Shown here: positions 1-20,139 of the stretch, piece by piece
How positions within the stretch are numbered: the first letter of the stretch is position 1
Layout: the number at the start of each line of letters is the position of its first letter
Program-made: the position numbers and the translations under genes
Notes under the pieces: generated by a model
What the model saw: only the letters and a program-made list of their open reading frames with translations
What the model was told of the DNA's origin: nothing
Database searches by the model: none
From: Tubulanus polymorphus
Lineage: Eukaryota > Nemertea > Palaeonemertea > Tubulaniformes > Tubulanidae
Reading direction: 5' to 3'
Assembly: GCF_964204645.1 (NCBI RefSeq)
Contig: NC_134026.1
Location: 30,752,650 to 30,816,649 of the forward strand
Length of the DNA: 64,000 bases

Positions 1-1340
1 CTAATTTGAGGCAAGCGAGTCTCTTGTAGTACAGTCTGGTCGAGTGAGTCATGCCTGGATTACCCTTGATAAATATTGCAGCTTTTTGTCGCTTCACTGA
101 TTTCAGCATGAATTAGAGATAATACGTAGTTGTATTATGGTACTCAAGTAGAAATATTACATTGTTTAAATCAAGATTAAATGTTTTACAATAATCCTTC
201 AATGATTCAATACATTGATGATTGTACATTTCGTATGTCTAAATGATTTTAGAATGCTTTAATAAGCCTCCAAGTCATTTTAAAACAAAAACAGTTTCCA
301 CAACAACATATCATCTCTACAAAATAGGACTGGTTCCTTACTTCGAATATGTGCCAAAGAAAGTATTTCATCGCAATATGAAAACAAGAACGATATATGA
401 AATGCATTGATTGTTTTCCAGGGATAGTAGAGCAAGTGATCGCAGTGATTCCAGTCACGGGTCAAGACGAAAACATCATAGCACTGGACGCTTGAGTACG
501 ATGATTCAGTGACGTCTTAGATCAATTCAAGAACCGCATTTAAACATGAAAACTACTGTTTCTCATTACTGTATCTATGATAAACGTTAGTGAAGAGTTT
601 TGTAGTTTTAGGGACCAAGCTGTCGGACTAAACTACTATTAAAATTATTATTATAAAATACTATTTGTACTGCTAGTACAAAATAGCAAGGGGTTTCCCC
701 TGGTGCAGCCGATGCACATGGTTCTCTGGTGCAGCTGCTGCTGTTGTTACTCTCAACTTTGAATTCACTATGTATAAAATCTTTTTTGTTCCATTGTACA
801 GATTTTCTATGAATCATGACTATGTAATTAATCACTCACTGTTTAACGCTTTTATAAGTAGACATCAGAGCTGCATTTATGTAAACTTATTTATTTTATT
901 TAACTTAGAAATAAACTGACCGAATCAACTGAACCGTAGATTATTTCATAAGCGTGACTTTAAAAAAAAGAACCGTATATTGTTTTAATATCTAGATGAT
1001 TGTAGCTAATATTTATTTCAAGTCTTGTACGTTACTCGTTATATTGTAAGGAATGTAAATATTTGACCAGATGATTGTGAAGAATCAGAGAAATCAAGCA
1101 ACTCAAAGAAGAGTTCACTAGTACTGAGTAAAGAGTGTACTGAATAATGTAACTAATATATACTTGACTATTGGAACAGGCTGAAATATTGTTAATAAAA
1201 TGTTTCATAATATTCATACTTATTGCTGTGGTTGATGGATGGATCTATTCTATATGAATGTTATGCCGATAGACAGGCATTTCAGTAACCCAACAATTGC
1301 ATAAATGATATATTATAAGGTATATCACTTGTATTATGAA
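1..1340. other. Gene-free flank, possible KDM2 3' region
   Basis: AT-rich sequence with only short open frames that lack family features or splice signals. A CAG-rich patch near 690-750 gives low-complexity peptides. It lies downstream of the minus-strand KDM2 stop, so part of it could be 3' UTR, but I see no decisive polyadenylation context. Nothing else supportable. Confidence 0.4.
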
Positions 1341-1608
1341 TGTTTACATCATGTGACAAGCTCTAGACCAATCACTAACAACCCAAGGGTTAGGGCGAGA
1401 CACATGGTAATCCTTGGTTTGGCCTGACTGTTTATATCAGGTGACCAGCTCTAAACCAATCACTAACAACCCTAGGGTTAGGGCGAGACACATGGTAATC
1501 CTTGGTTTGGCCTGTTTGTTTACATCAGGTGACCAGCTCCAGACCAATCACTGGTGACCCTAGAGTTGTAGCCATGTGCCAACCTTAGGTGGGGGTGGGG
1601 TAGCTGTT
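1341..1608. repeat. 88-bp tandem repeat, three copies
   Basis: Three head-to-tail units begin at 1341, 1429 and 1517, each opening with a form of TGTTTACATCAGGTGAC. Units one and two are nearly identical; unit three is diverged in its second half. The exact 88-bp spacing shows recent tandem duplication in non-coding DNA. Confidence 0.85.
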
Positions 1609-2084
1609 TGTTTACATTGACCATAGACCTGATAATTACATAAGAGCCACACTAGACTGAAAATAACTCAACAACTCATCAATAGAAGCTAAAAGTAATT
1701 CCATTTATTCAATATCATTAATGCACAACATGAAAGATTATATTATTCTTTAATTCATTAAATACAAAAGCAATCGAACGAAATTTTAATAGCAAGTCAT
1801 GCAACAGCTGAATATATAAACACTGACCTAAAAAATGGAAAATTAATAACAAACAAGAAACACATATTTCAACTAAATTATATACACAACTACTGTACAC
1901 AGATTGATGATGCTTGAATTAATGTTAGAATATTAACAACAAGATGATAAATCAGTTAGATGAGGTAGATTAGATATTCTTCATATTGTTAGTATTTCAT
2001 CGCAAAGAAATAACCAGATTTTGATAATACATTGAGATGCCGTAGGTGCGATGATCATTATATCGACAGCTTATTCCTTAGAAA

Positions 2085-2420
2085 TTTAATGGGATACCGG
2101 CAACACCAGATGGCGCAACAAAACACTGGGTTACTCGTGGTGAAAATCAGTTCATTTTCAATGAAATTAGAAAATTATTTTTAAGCTTCCGAATCCGGAA
2201 ATTATCAAACGAGTCATCGAATTGATATACGATTTCCTTTCTCTCTCAGTTTATGGTATTGATTTCACTGAAAATTGATTTACTAATCAGAAAATTTGAC
2301 TCGAAGTTTATTGAAATGTAGAAGAAATTGAAGCGCCGTAACCCAGTGCCACTAGTGATCCTGGCGGATTATCGCTGAATCCTCACTTCCCTCAGTAGCC
2401 TTGCAGGTATCCCATTGGAA
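2085..2420. mobile_element. Possible MITE with imperfect 20-bp terminal inverted repeats
   Basis: AATGGGATACCGGCAA near 2088 is mirrored by TTGCAGGTATCCCATT near 2401-2416, with a few mismatches, enclosing about 300 bp without an open frame. This fits a short non-autonomous DNA transposon. No clear target duplication was identified, so the call is tentative. Confidence 0.4.
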
Positions 2421-2668
2421 ATACAAACTCAGTTCTGTAGTGATGACAGCTTAAGTGAATAAGACATTATTTGCAATCAAGTCATCATTTGGACATTACC
2501 AAAGTCATCTCTATTATCCTAGTTTGTTTTTGCAATTCAATTTACAAGTCATCTACATAATGACTGTCTGAACTACAATGATTTAAGCGGCAAATATCAC
2601 TGTAGATATGATATCAAGGCAATGTTTGTTTACAACACGAACCACTCAAACAACAACAACAACAACAA

Positions 2669-10888
<8,220 letters not shown>

Positions 10889-11227
10889 GATCAGATTTAA
10901 AGTCGTAGATGTTTAAAAGATAGTTTTATTCATCAGTTTTTTGCAGTCGCAGAATCAGACATGATTTGACGCTGTAACGTCGATTCAATTCAATCAAAAT
11001 ATAACTTTATTTATCCGTAATATGGGATAAAACAAAATCAATCAGATTTACGGCAATAAAGTTGACTAATGAATTGTGAAATAACAAGTTCAACAATATG
11101 CATATAAAGGGGTTGATTTGAATTAACGTCGTTTAACTCAGGAAAGAGAGCACGACCTCGACACTAGCTCCCTCTATATGTGACTGGTGGAGTAAGCGGG
11201 AAGTGTGAGAGATATCCCACTGTCAAA

Positions 11228-14200
11228 ATGTCTCGAAAAACTGCTTCAAAAGCGCGAGTTGTGGAAGATGCGGATAGCGATGATATGACGGAAGATGAGA
11301 TACCCGTATCGTATGGACCGATTCAAGATGAGAGAGAGCGAAGAGATATCCGTTTACAATACAGAAACTTCATCGATCATTTACAAAGTAAGAGAACAGT
11401 CTGTCAAAAATACGTTCGATTCAACCAGGAACTTATTCATTTCTATTTCTATATTGTTGTACAGTTTAACATCAGAATAATGAGCATGATTTTCAGTATT
11501 TATTTAGTCCCTATTTTTGAGTCCCATTTGTAAAGTCATTAGTTTAGTCATCTTGACTTAAAGTCTCTATTTTGTATTTCCAACGCAAGTGTAAGTTGTC
11601 GATGCGATAAGTTGTCATATTTCTGAAGTCGTTTCTATTTTTGAGTCGCAATTAGTACCGAGTTATAGTTTAACTAAAAGTGAAATTCATCACTTTTGAT
11701 TTAAGTGGAGTCAGCTGTCAAAGATTCACTGTATTGCTGAGTGTTCTTATCGTATATTTTTCATATTTCAGATAATGTTTATGACCTGATCAAACCGGAC
11801 TCTGAGTCCGATCCTCTCAATGATAAACTCACTGAAGTCGATAAATTATTCAAAGATAAAGGTACGAACAGTACAATTAACCGGTCCTGTGTATGTATTG
11901 GGACAGTCGTTATTGGTTTCAGGTTGTATTTATATTTATAGTTAAGATGACGCGTGAAGCTGCATTAGACTCTCAAGCGATGGCGATGATTTCAAATTTG
12001 GGTCGACAAAAAGCTCAAGCTTTGAACACGGAATTTGTTGTGTTTCAGAATACTGAATTTGCCTGTAAACTGGTACGAGCGCAATGTCGAATTATAGCGT
12101 CTCAAATTTGAATTTGCCTTAAAGTTTCTCCCACCTTTTTCAAATTCAGGCAAATTTCATCAACGATGACAACAATCGAAATATCGACGAAACTCCAAAA
12201 ATACCGGCTGAAAATTGGACGAAATTTGGTCAGGCCGTTCAAGCATTCTTTAAAAAATCACCTAGTTTTAATTATATGTAAGTAACATCTAGGTTATAAT
12301 ATCAGTCAGGGAGCTGAATGCATCTGATTATCCCGTGCCCCGGAAACCTGCTCGCTATTTATATTTTCGGATTATTGTTGCAGGTTTGGTTCATTTGAAC
12401 GCGGTGAAGTGCATTTACCCCCGAGGAAAACTAAACAAAAACCTCCGGATAAAGAAACCTCTGATCGAAATGCCGTCGCCAAACAACCAAAAATGGTCTG
12501 TTATTCATTTATTTCTTTAACAAAGAATGATTATAACTCGAGAATGAATTAGTTGAAATTGAAATATGATTTAACTATTTTCAGTTGCAAAATGCAGAAG
12601 AAGCTTCGACTTCTGAAGCCACAACGAAAGAAGTTGAAAAGATATTACATACACTACAGGATATATATGAGGAAAATCAGCGTAAGTTGCAGCTGTCGAT
12701 CTGCTGTCTGTCCCTGTCCCTCCCTCAGATAAGTTGATGTCTGTCCCTGTCCCTCCCTCAGATAAGTTGATGTCTGTTCCTGTCCCTCCCTCAGATAAGT
12801 TGATGTCTGTTCCTGTCCCTCCCTCAGATAAGTTGATGTCTGTTCCTGCCCTTCCCTCAGATAAAATTTCCGTCTGTTCCCCCTATCAATCTGCTGTCTG
12901 TTCCTGCCCTTCTCTCAAATAAGTTGATGTCTGTTCCTGCCCTTCCCTCAGATAAAATTTGCGTCTGTTCCCCCTTTCAATCTGCTGTCTGTCCCTGCCC
13001 TTCCTCAGATAAGTTGCTGTTAGCTGCTGATTGTCTCTGCCCTTCCATTAAGACTAGTTAAGTAACTGCAGAGATTTTCTATGCGAAAATGTATTGGACC
13101 CTACTGCTTCTCATATAGCCTCCTGAGCAGCTTACCAATGGTGACTGTGGTGGGTATATTTTGATACCTGTAATTGCCATTTATCTATTTTTTTCAGATA
13201 AACCAATCTGCTATTTTGAATTTGTTGTCAACCCAAACTCATTTGGTCAAACAGTTGAGAATATGTTCTATACATCATTCCTGATTAAGGTATCTTTTGT
13301 TTAGTTGAGATTCTGTCCCTGATCTATGGACACAGTTTATCCATGTATTGGGATAGCTGCTTCCTATGAGAACAGGTTGTTATCTATTCCTACACTGGCA
13401 CCTGGTTACCTATGGATTTAGATACAAGTGATTGATAGGAAATATTTTTGATCACCGAGCAATGGTTTCATGTTTATATGTATGTAAATATGATAATTAA
13501 GTGAATCGGTGTGTGTTTCTGAAATTTTCATGAATCGCAAATTTATTTCCCTGAACTATTTTGTTACTTAAATTTATTTGATTAATGTTTAGTTCAATTT
13601 TTTTCCTATTTTATAAAACCTTTAAGCTTCCTGCTGCAGAATTGATAACTAATATGAGTTACATAAACAGTTTTGTAATGTAACATTCAGTGCTGCCATC
13701 TTTTGAGATGTTTCGTTAACGAACAACGGCTGTACAAAATACAATGGACGATAAATTCTATTGATGTCTTGTAAAATGAGTTTATTGTTACCCGGCTTAT
13801 GTTGAACGATGAAGTAAAACATGTGGAGGATTTTTTTTTTTCAAGGATGGTCACGCCAAAATCTACCTGGATGATGACAAACTTCCTGTTATTGGTAAGA
13901 TCAATTTCTAAGTAATATCTACAATGATCATTATTTAAATACTAGTAAATGTCATATATTTGATTTGATTTCAGAGCCACTCGAAGGTGGGGGAGAGGAA
14001 TCTAATGAATCGATGGGTAAACGACATCAGATGGTGATGGTTTTAACTAAAAAAGATTGGCAGGTATTTAACACGACTTACTGATAAATTAGGGTTCTTA
14101 CAGATGTCGGCAATCGAAACCCGGAAATCAGGGAATTTTCGATTCTGCGGTCGGGAGAGAACCTTGTATGAACCGCCAACACTATCGGTAATTATCTGTG

Positions 14201-14389
14201 TTAATTTCATCGTTTGTTTTGATCGTTGATTTTCAGGATATCGTCGAGACGTTTCAGATAAACGAGCCGATTATACCGGACCGACCGACTGAAACGCAAG
14301 GTAATTATTCAAACGAAAATGACGAACCAATGGCGACGTCAAAACGCGGTAAAATGGCCAACGGAAAAGTTTCAAAGAAAAGCAAATGA
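11228..14389 (+). CDS. NSMCE4A: NSMCE4-type kleisin subunit of the SMC5/6 complex
   Basis: Ten exons, 366 aa: 11228-11387, 11772-11861, 11942-12072, 12150-12277, 12384-12495, 12585-12681, 13198-13289, 13846-13894, 13975-14063, 14237-14389. In the family Nse4 bridges the SMC5 and SMC6 heads and works with NSE1/NSE3 in DNA repair and chromosome maintenance in the nucleus. The N-terminal helix region (IRLQYRNFIDHL), the middle REAALDSQAMAMISNLGRQK segment, and the winged-helix part with NWTKFGQAVQAFF and PSFNYMFGSFERG are family hallmarks. CYFEFVVNPNSFGQTVENMF is the conserved C-terminal part. The ATG at 11228 is preceded by ACTGTCAAA. The tail is lysine-rich. The start codons of this gene and KDM2 lie 339 bp apart on opposite strands, which implies a shared promoter region. 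Confidence 0.92.
12690..13025. repeat. Minisatellite, about 32 bp, in an NSMCE4A intron
   Basis: Repeated GATAAGTTGATGTCTGTTCC plus TGTCCCTCCCTCA units sit between exons 6 and 7. Copies become more diverged towards the 3' side. The frame stays open over several units and yields a false repetitive peptide. Confidence 0.85.
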
Positions 14390-15712
14390 ATTCTGTAAAT
14401 AACTGTGTTCTTCTGACTGAATCTCAGTAATTGTGTTCTGCTACTGTGCGTCAATGATTGTGTGTTCTACAAACTGTGTCTCCAATGATTGTGGTGTTCT
14501 TCTGACTGTGTCTCAATAATTGCGCTCTACCAACCATTCCTATACTAAGCTAAAATCCAGACACTAAAAATGTACTTGGGGTGATTGAATAAAATAAATC
14601 GGGAGGGGGTCATATTGATATAAAACATTATCTGTCTATAAGTTCTGCTTTGATAATCAGTCATCCATTCAATAACACTGCTGTTAATGACCAGAAGAAT
14701 TTTTCTATAGGACACTGCTGAGTACCGATAGATTGTATTTCATATTGAAACAATAATGTTTAACGGTGCTAATTGTACATAGAATTTAACATCAGTTTAT
14801 AGTCATTATAATAAAAATTCTCAGAAATTGAATGAAGTTTTTACTTTTCATATCACGACTTTAAACTGAGTAACAGTAAAGTGGTTACAGTGTATGAAAA
14901 TGCCGAACTCGCTGCTGTATTGATTTTTTATTAAGTGTTGTACAATATTGTGGTCAGATTTATCAAATAAATATTATATAATTTGCACCCATCTAGATCT
15001 TTTCAATGATTTTATGATCATCTGGTATTGAGGAATCGAGTTCTAGGCAATACAGAAATTAGCTTTAGGTATTTCAATGATCACGTTTCAAAATACTAGT
15101 TCAGTACCCATCGATGGAATGAGTGAGGCTGAGGAGGCGAAGGGGAGGTATGTGAAATTCCAGCACAGGGTACCATTGCCCGGCCAATGTAAAAAGTTCA
15201 ATGTCTTTGTATCATCAAAGCATATTTGCTAATACTGTAAGACACTGAGTATATTATGACTATTTCAATGTTTGGCAGCTGGACGTATTTTCACTTGTCG
15301 GTTGCTTCCGAACCCTGGCAAGCGATGATAAAGTTGTATGCGAGAAAGAATAAAATTTGTATTGTGTTGAATTGACGACGTCTCTCCCGGTGAGTTGAGT
15401 TGTGTGAGTCTGATTAATATTTATCGCTTTTACAGCAAGATATAGTCATCGATTCCACGTAAGTTGTTGATCGTATGATTGCGAATTAGTTGAAATGTAA
15501 ATCTACACGGGTAAAATATTAATTAGGGGCCAACGTGGTTGTAATTAAGGTGTAAATTCAATTGAAGTGATTACGTAATGTCACAAGAAAAATCACAAAT
15601 ATAACTTTATTGAAAACAAGAAGTCAATTTAGACGAAATCGTATTTGTAGCCTCAGAATGAAAGTTTTAATTTTAAAATTTTAGGTTGGAAATTGAGAAC
15701 TAAACGAACAAA
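14390..15712. other. Spacer: NSMCE4A 3' flank and FABP 5' flank
   Basis: Starts with a short imperfect repeat of TGTGTTCT/TGACTGTGTCTCAATAATTG (about 14400-14525). AATAAAATAAATC at about 14589 is a plausible polyadenylation signal for NSMCE4A. The rest is AT-rich without supported genes. A spliced FABP 5' leader may lie near 15400-15700. Confidence 0.4.
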
Positions 15713-16582
15713 ATGGAAGGATTTTTAGGAAAATGGAAATTATCAAAAAGTACGAAGTTTGATGAATTTATGACAGCTGTAGGTGAGTAAAGTAGAAACA
15801 GCGGCCATCTTTTGCTTAATGTTTTTTAAGGAATGTGTGATTAATCAATTTCTGAATTCAATTTCTAGGCGTTAATTTCGTTCTGAAAAAGATGGCGAAT
15901 TTAGCGACACCGACTCAAACGATAACTCAAAACGAAGACGGGGAAATTCATATCAAAACGGAAACCTCGTTTAAAACTACCGATTTAAAATTCAAATTAG
16001 GAGAAGAATTTGAAGAGAAAACGGCCGACGGGCGATCGGTTAAAGTTAGTATGATTAACAAATTGACGGGGTTGGGTCATAGAAAATTGGAAGTTCAAAA
16101 AAGAACAGGAAGGGCAATTCTCAGAAAAAGCCGCCAAGATGCAATTTGAGAGAGGATGAGAATCATATTTGCAGGTTTAAACGAGCTCTGTCATAGAAGA
16201 AGAGCAACTTCAGTTGAGAAAGCTGTCCTCCAGATCCCTCTTAAATACATCCACCCCCTATATGAATCAATTAATCTGAATTGGATATGATTTATAACTG
16301 TTTATTACGTAATTCTCTCATTAGACTACGATCAATCTCGAAGATGGAAAATTGGTTCAAATTCAACCGGGTTCGTCGGGCAAAGATATCTCAATTACTA
16401 GAGAAATCAAAGATGAAATTTATCTAATGGTAGGTTTCCATAATACGTCGTCGTATTTATTTAGAAACTTAACCAAAAAGACTGAAAAACTTTTCATTAT
16501 TGATATGAAATCTGTCTATTTTCAGACTTTGGTTTGTAAAAATGTGACATGTACGCGAGAATACTCGAAACTAGCTGAGTAG
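15713..16582 (+). CDS. Intracellular fatty-acid-binding protein (FABP/CRABP family)
   Basis: Four exons, 135 aa: 15713-15782, 15869-16044, 16325-16429, 16526-16582. This is the canonical four-exon FABP structure with the usual intron positions. It should be a cytosolic ten-strand beta-barrel carrier of fatty acids or retinoids. MEGFLGKWKLSKSTKFDEFM is the family N-terminus. GEEFEEKTADGRSVK precedes the second intron, as in vertebrate paralogues. The C-terminal CTREYSK retains the Arg-x-Tyr fatty-acid carboxylate motif. Reading past the second donor (gttagt, 16045) gives a false extension to 16149. A likely poly(A) signal AAATAAATTG lies near 16801. The subtype cannot be fixed from sequence alone. 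Confidence 0.95.
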
Positions 16583-17689
16583 ATCACATTCCAGCAGCTT
16601 CATACAATATATATTTAATCGCGCTTGGATTATTTTCTATAATATTATATTATAATTCATATCAAAATCAATCAACGACGATCGAAAAGTGAAGAAATTG
16701 ACAATCAAATTGTAACAATTGATGGACAGCTAGTCGTACGCCAGTCATTGTCTGAAGGATCAATATGTCTTATTATGAGTCTCAATGTTTTAATTTTTGA
16801 AAATAAATTGATTTGCTGATTGTGTCTCATTAAGTAAAATCAGTTTTGTTTCATTTTATTATTTGGTTGCCACATGGAGACAGCCCAGTTCAACAGGATT
16901 TACGTGTAACAAGTAAAGACGAGTAGTGCTACATAGGTTAACTATTTATTTAATGCACGAGTTTTGCTACTAATGTATAGAAGCTTCATCAGGTGATTGA
17001 TTGACATTGTTAAATTCATCATTCTAAAGGGATTTTAGAACTACTGTGTTTGTAGAATACTGATTAATCTATTTAATGGGCCGAGAACTTCGGAAATTAA
17101 ATTTAATTTGCTTTAAATTCTTTCTGTGGCACGTGAGTCGTCACTCTACACTGCCGCTTTACCGGATCCCACGCCGAGCACAGAGTACTATTAAAAGTGG
17201 CTTGCAAATCATTTGGAAAGTCAGATTACCGTTACATAAGCTTCAGTGTTGATACAATTCTATATGTAGGTTAAATTACGATGAATGAAATTTGACTTAA
17301 AGTAGCTATAAACCTCGCATGCCACAGTCGAATGCCGAGCCTGCCTTATATCGCAACCGTTCAGTGCTGCCCCTATTAATAACGATAGCGGAATTTCTGT
17401 GAACTGAATCAGACCTCCTAGACTGGTCGCCTGTCCTGCATTCGCAATCGGAAGGTAGGGACCGGCAACCAGTCTACAGACCGCCGGACCCCTTGCGTAA
17501 CTCGCGACCACTCTGGCGCCTAATTCTATGAAACTATGAATTCATCCTACATTTCAAATATTTCCATCATTTGTGGACATTAATTCCCTTTAGCAAAAAC
17601 TCACTTGCATAACGAGTCCTCTTTTTCCTTGCCAGCCGCCAGCCCAGCGAGCGAGCCTAGGGCCCGACGGGCCGGCACGTATCACTGAG
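16583..17689. other. Spacer downstream of FABP
   Basis: FABP 3' UTR to about 16820, then AT-rich sequence. A GC-richer segment at 17300-17680 includes CCTTGCCAGCCGCCAGCCC and resembles decayed dispersed repeat material. No gene with splice or family support. Confidence 0.4.
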
Positions 17690-17990
17690 TGATTACTGGG
17701 TTCGAACCAGGGACACCCCTGTACATCCGCTATTCAGACTCTGAATCAGTATCAATGACTAGGTTCGAAACCCTGTACATCCTCTATTCAACATCAGTAC
17801 AGTATCAGTTGTGACCGGGGACACCTGTCCGAATTCAAGTCACCAGGACCCGCAATTTGAATCACTGATCGAGTATCAGTAATTACTGGGTTCGAATCCG
17901 GGACACCCCTGTACATCCTCTATTCAGAATCAGGACCAATCTGAACCAGTGTCAGTAATTACCGGGTTCGATCCCGGGACAACCCCGTTT
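17690..17990. repeat. Degenerate about 65-bp repeat carrying B-box-like words
   Basis: Four imperfect units contain ACTGGGTTCGAACC(A)GGGACAC followed by CCTGTACATCCTCTATTCAG. The core GGTTCGAATCC matches the tRNA B box, but no cloverleaf can be folded from the unit. It is probably a tRNA-SINE tail that was tandemly amplified. Confidence 0.5.
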
Positions 17991-18029
17991 ACAAAGTTGC
18001 ATACCAAAAACTAAACTTAAAGCAGTGAC

Positions 18030-18115
18030 TACCACGGGTCTATGGCCCATGTGGTTAGTGTGCTCGTCTGAAGTCCTGACGGTCGCAGTCTCGAACCCGG
18101 CGGTGATGATAATTA
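18030..18115 (+). repeat. tRNA-derived SINE-like sequence
   Basis: CCATGTGGTTAGTGTGCTCG resembles an A box and GCAGTCTCGAACCCGGC a B box about 45 bp later, the layout of a tRNA head of a SINE. The acceptor ends do not pair, so it is not a functional tRNA gene. Confidence 0.4.
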
Positions 18116-18640
18116 TTTAAAATGTCTATTTTTCGCCTGGGGTCAATTTTTTAGATATTTCGCTTAATCTATTGAAAATGCCCTCGCCGAATTCGGTCTT
18201 AATACGTCACCTGCTGACGGCCTGTGAGCCTCCAGGTTACGTGCGATACCTACGATACCGTGGGATACCTGTCTCACTGCCTGTGAACCTCCAGGTGACC
18301 TACGGCCGAAGATACCCAGGTTGCCTGGGAGTTACTGATGATCCCAGTTTGTACCTGTGATACCAACGATACCTAGGATCTATGAGATCCCAGGTTACCT
18401 ATACGCAACAGAAATAATTCTCAATTTGTTTTATGCAATTTTTGCTTTCGGTTAAAAAGAGTCGTCAGTGACTAGATGAGTTTTTAAAAAGAAAACTTCC
18501 CAGTCTCAGGTTCCAGTCTCGCAAGTGAATTTCGAATAATTAATCAAATACTGGATGGTTTTATTCGGTATAAAAAGCTCATAATACATTTCAATCCACT
18601 TAAACTACGGTAACACTGCTAAGGAAAAAATACGATTTAT

Positions 18641-20139
18641 CTAGACTTTCAGATCCTCATTAATCAGCAGATACTGAGCGGAATTCTTCAAGTCGTCAAA
18701 ATATGCTATACATTTCTTCTTGATCACCGCTAAATTCGGAGGAATTTTCTTCACTTCCATGTAATTATTCATGTAAATTTTAAGCATTTCTGGTCCCTTT
18801 GACTTGTTTTCTTCCTCAGCTGAATAAACTAATATGTCTCGTTTGCCTCGCTGTTCGTTTTTCAGAATTATATCGACTGATTGTAAAAGCATTGGACCTT
18901 TATCTAGAATATCCTTAGTCAGGTGATTAGCGCTGTTATAATGATCCAACACCGGTAACAGTTCCTCGGGTATCTCTCTCTTATCGTAATTCAATTCAAT
19001 ACAGAACTGATATTTTCGTTTGACAGTTATTTCAGCTCCTTCTGAAAAACAGAATTCAGAATATATATGATACTTAACCGTTTAATATGGAGTCTGTGTC
19101 ATTAGAAAATCCATTCCGATGCATAATTGATATTGAAAAAAACAAAAATTTTTGATATTCTCAATGTTAGGTTCAGAACCTAGTTCAGTTTCTCCGTTTC
19201 ACATTGCAATACATACCTAATTTCATTTTCAGAATTCTCAATGTTGCACTGATCGAAGGGTTCGAGTTTGGAAAAGCGTCCTGGATTTTGTTAATGAGAT
19301 CATTGAGGTTCTTCCATTTCACTACATATTCGTTGTACAAATTCGCATGATCCTAAACAAAATCCATACATTAAACATATCATCATCAATGCATTTAAAT
19401 AATGTGACCAGTAAAATCAGTTGCTGGTCCAGAGGGTTCCCTTTTCCACCCCTGCCCCCTACTGACCAAGTGACCATTTAGAAAATCTTTCTTATCCCTC
19501 TACTGATCTAGCACTTAAAATCTGCACTAAAATTGCATAACAATGTACCGACCTACCACAAACACTTCTGCACGCCTGAGGAGCGCTCGCCGTGACACCC
19601 AACACGATTAAAAAGTGCCTGATCTGAAGAAGTGAGCTGAGTGAAGAGCTGAACCCCGATCAGATCCTGATAATTGATCAAAAGATGACTTACCATAAAT
19701 GGTTTATCGATGTCTTCTAAACCGACTCGTTGTATTGCAATAGGTTCATATGTCACAGTTGGTTCTTCTGTAATTACATATACCATTATATAATTAGATT
19801 GAGATAATCGTAATATGGTTTATTACCAATTTTCCAGGATAGTTTTCATACCTTCGTTTGCAGTTGTAAGATAAGAATTGTGTCTTGCTGATTTGGGAGG
19901 ACTCGTTACGACAGGTTTAGATGAATCCGAACCTAATAAAGATGTCCTTTCATTCGCTGCATAACGATCATCAACATTCGAGTACTAAAATATATAACAT
20001 ATTGACACACTCACTATGGCAGTACTAGTGGACAGAATGAGAAAGCGTTAACGGGTAAATTGTTAGACAATATTGACAGACTATTGATAATTTTTACCTT
20101 TCCTTCGCTTTTTAGACATATACTGCACATGGAACCCAT
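18641..20139 (-). CDS. Unrecognised protein with predicted N-terminal lipid anchor
   Basis: Five exons, 261 aa, phases consistent: 20139-20098, 19984-19852, 19767-19694, 19352-19217, 19041-18641. I do not recognise the family. It starts MGSMCSICLKSEGK: Gly2 fits N-myristoylation and Cys5/Cys8 fit palmitoylation, predicting a membrane-tethered cytosolic protein. NERTSLLG at about 25-32 resembles an acidic dileucine sorting signal. Residues 15-85 are Ser/Thr/Pro-rich and probably disordered. From about residue 85 to the end it is charged and likely helical (for example NEYVVKWKNLNDLINKIQDA), without transmembrane segments. The intron-exon structure with good donors (gtaagt, gtatgt) argues for a real gene. 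No function is proposed beyond membrane association. Confidence 0.7.

Noticed and set aside
12734-12922. Plus-strand repetitive frame MSVPVPPSDKL
   Set aside because: Produced by the intronic minisatellite; flanking NSMCE4A exons splice around it.
18030-18115. Functional tRNA gene
   Set aside because: A- and B-box-like words are present but the acceptor stem does not pair and no anticodon arm forms.
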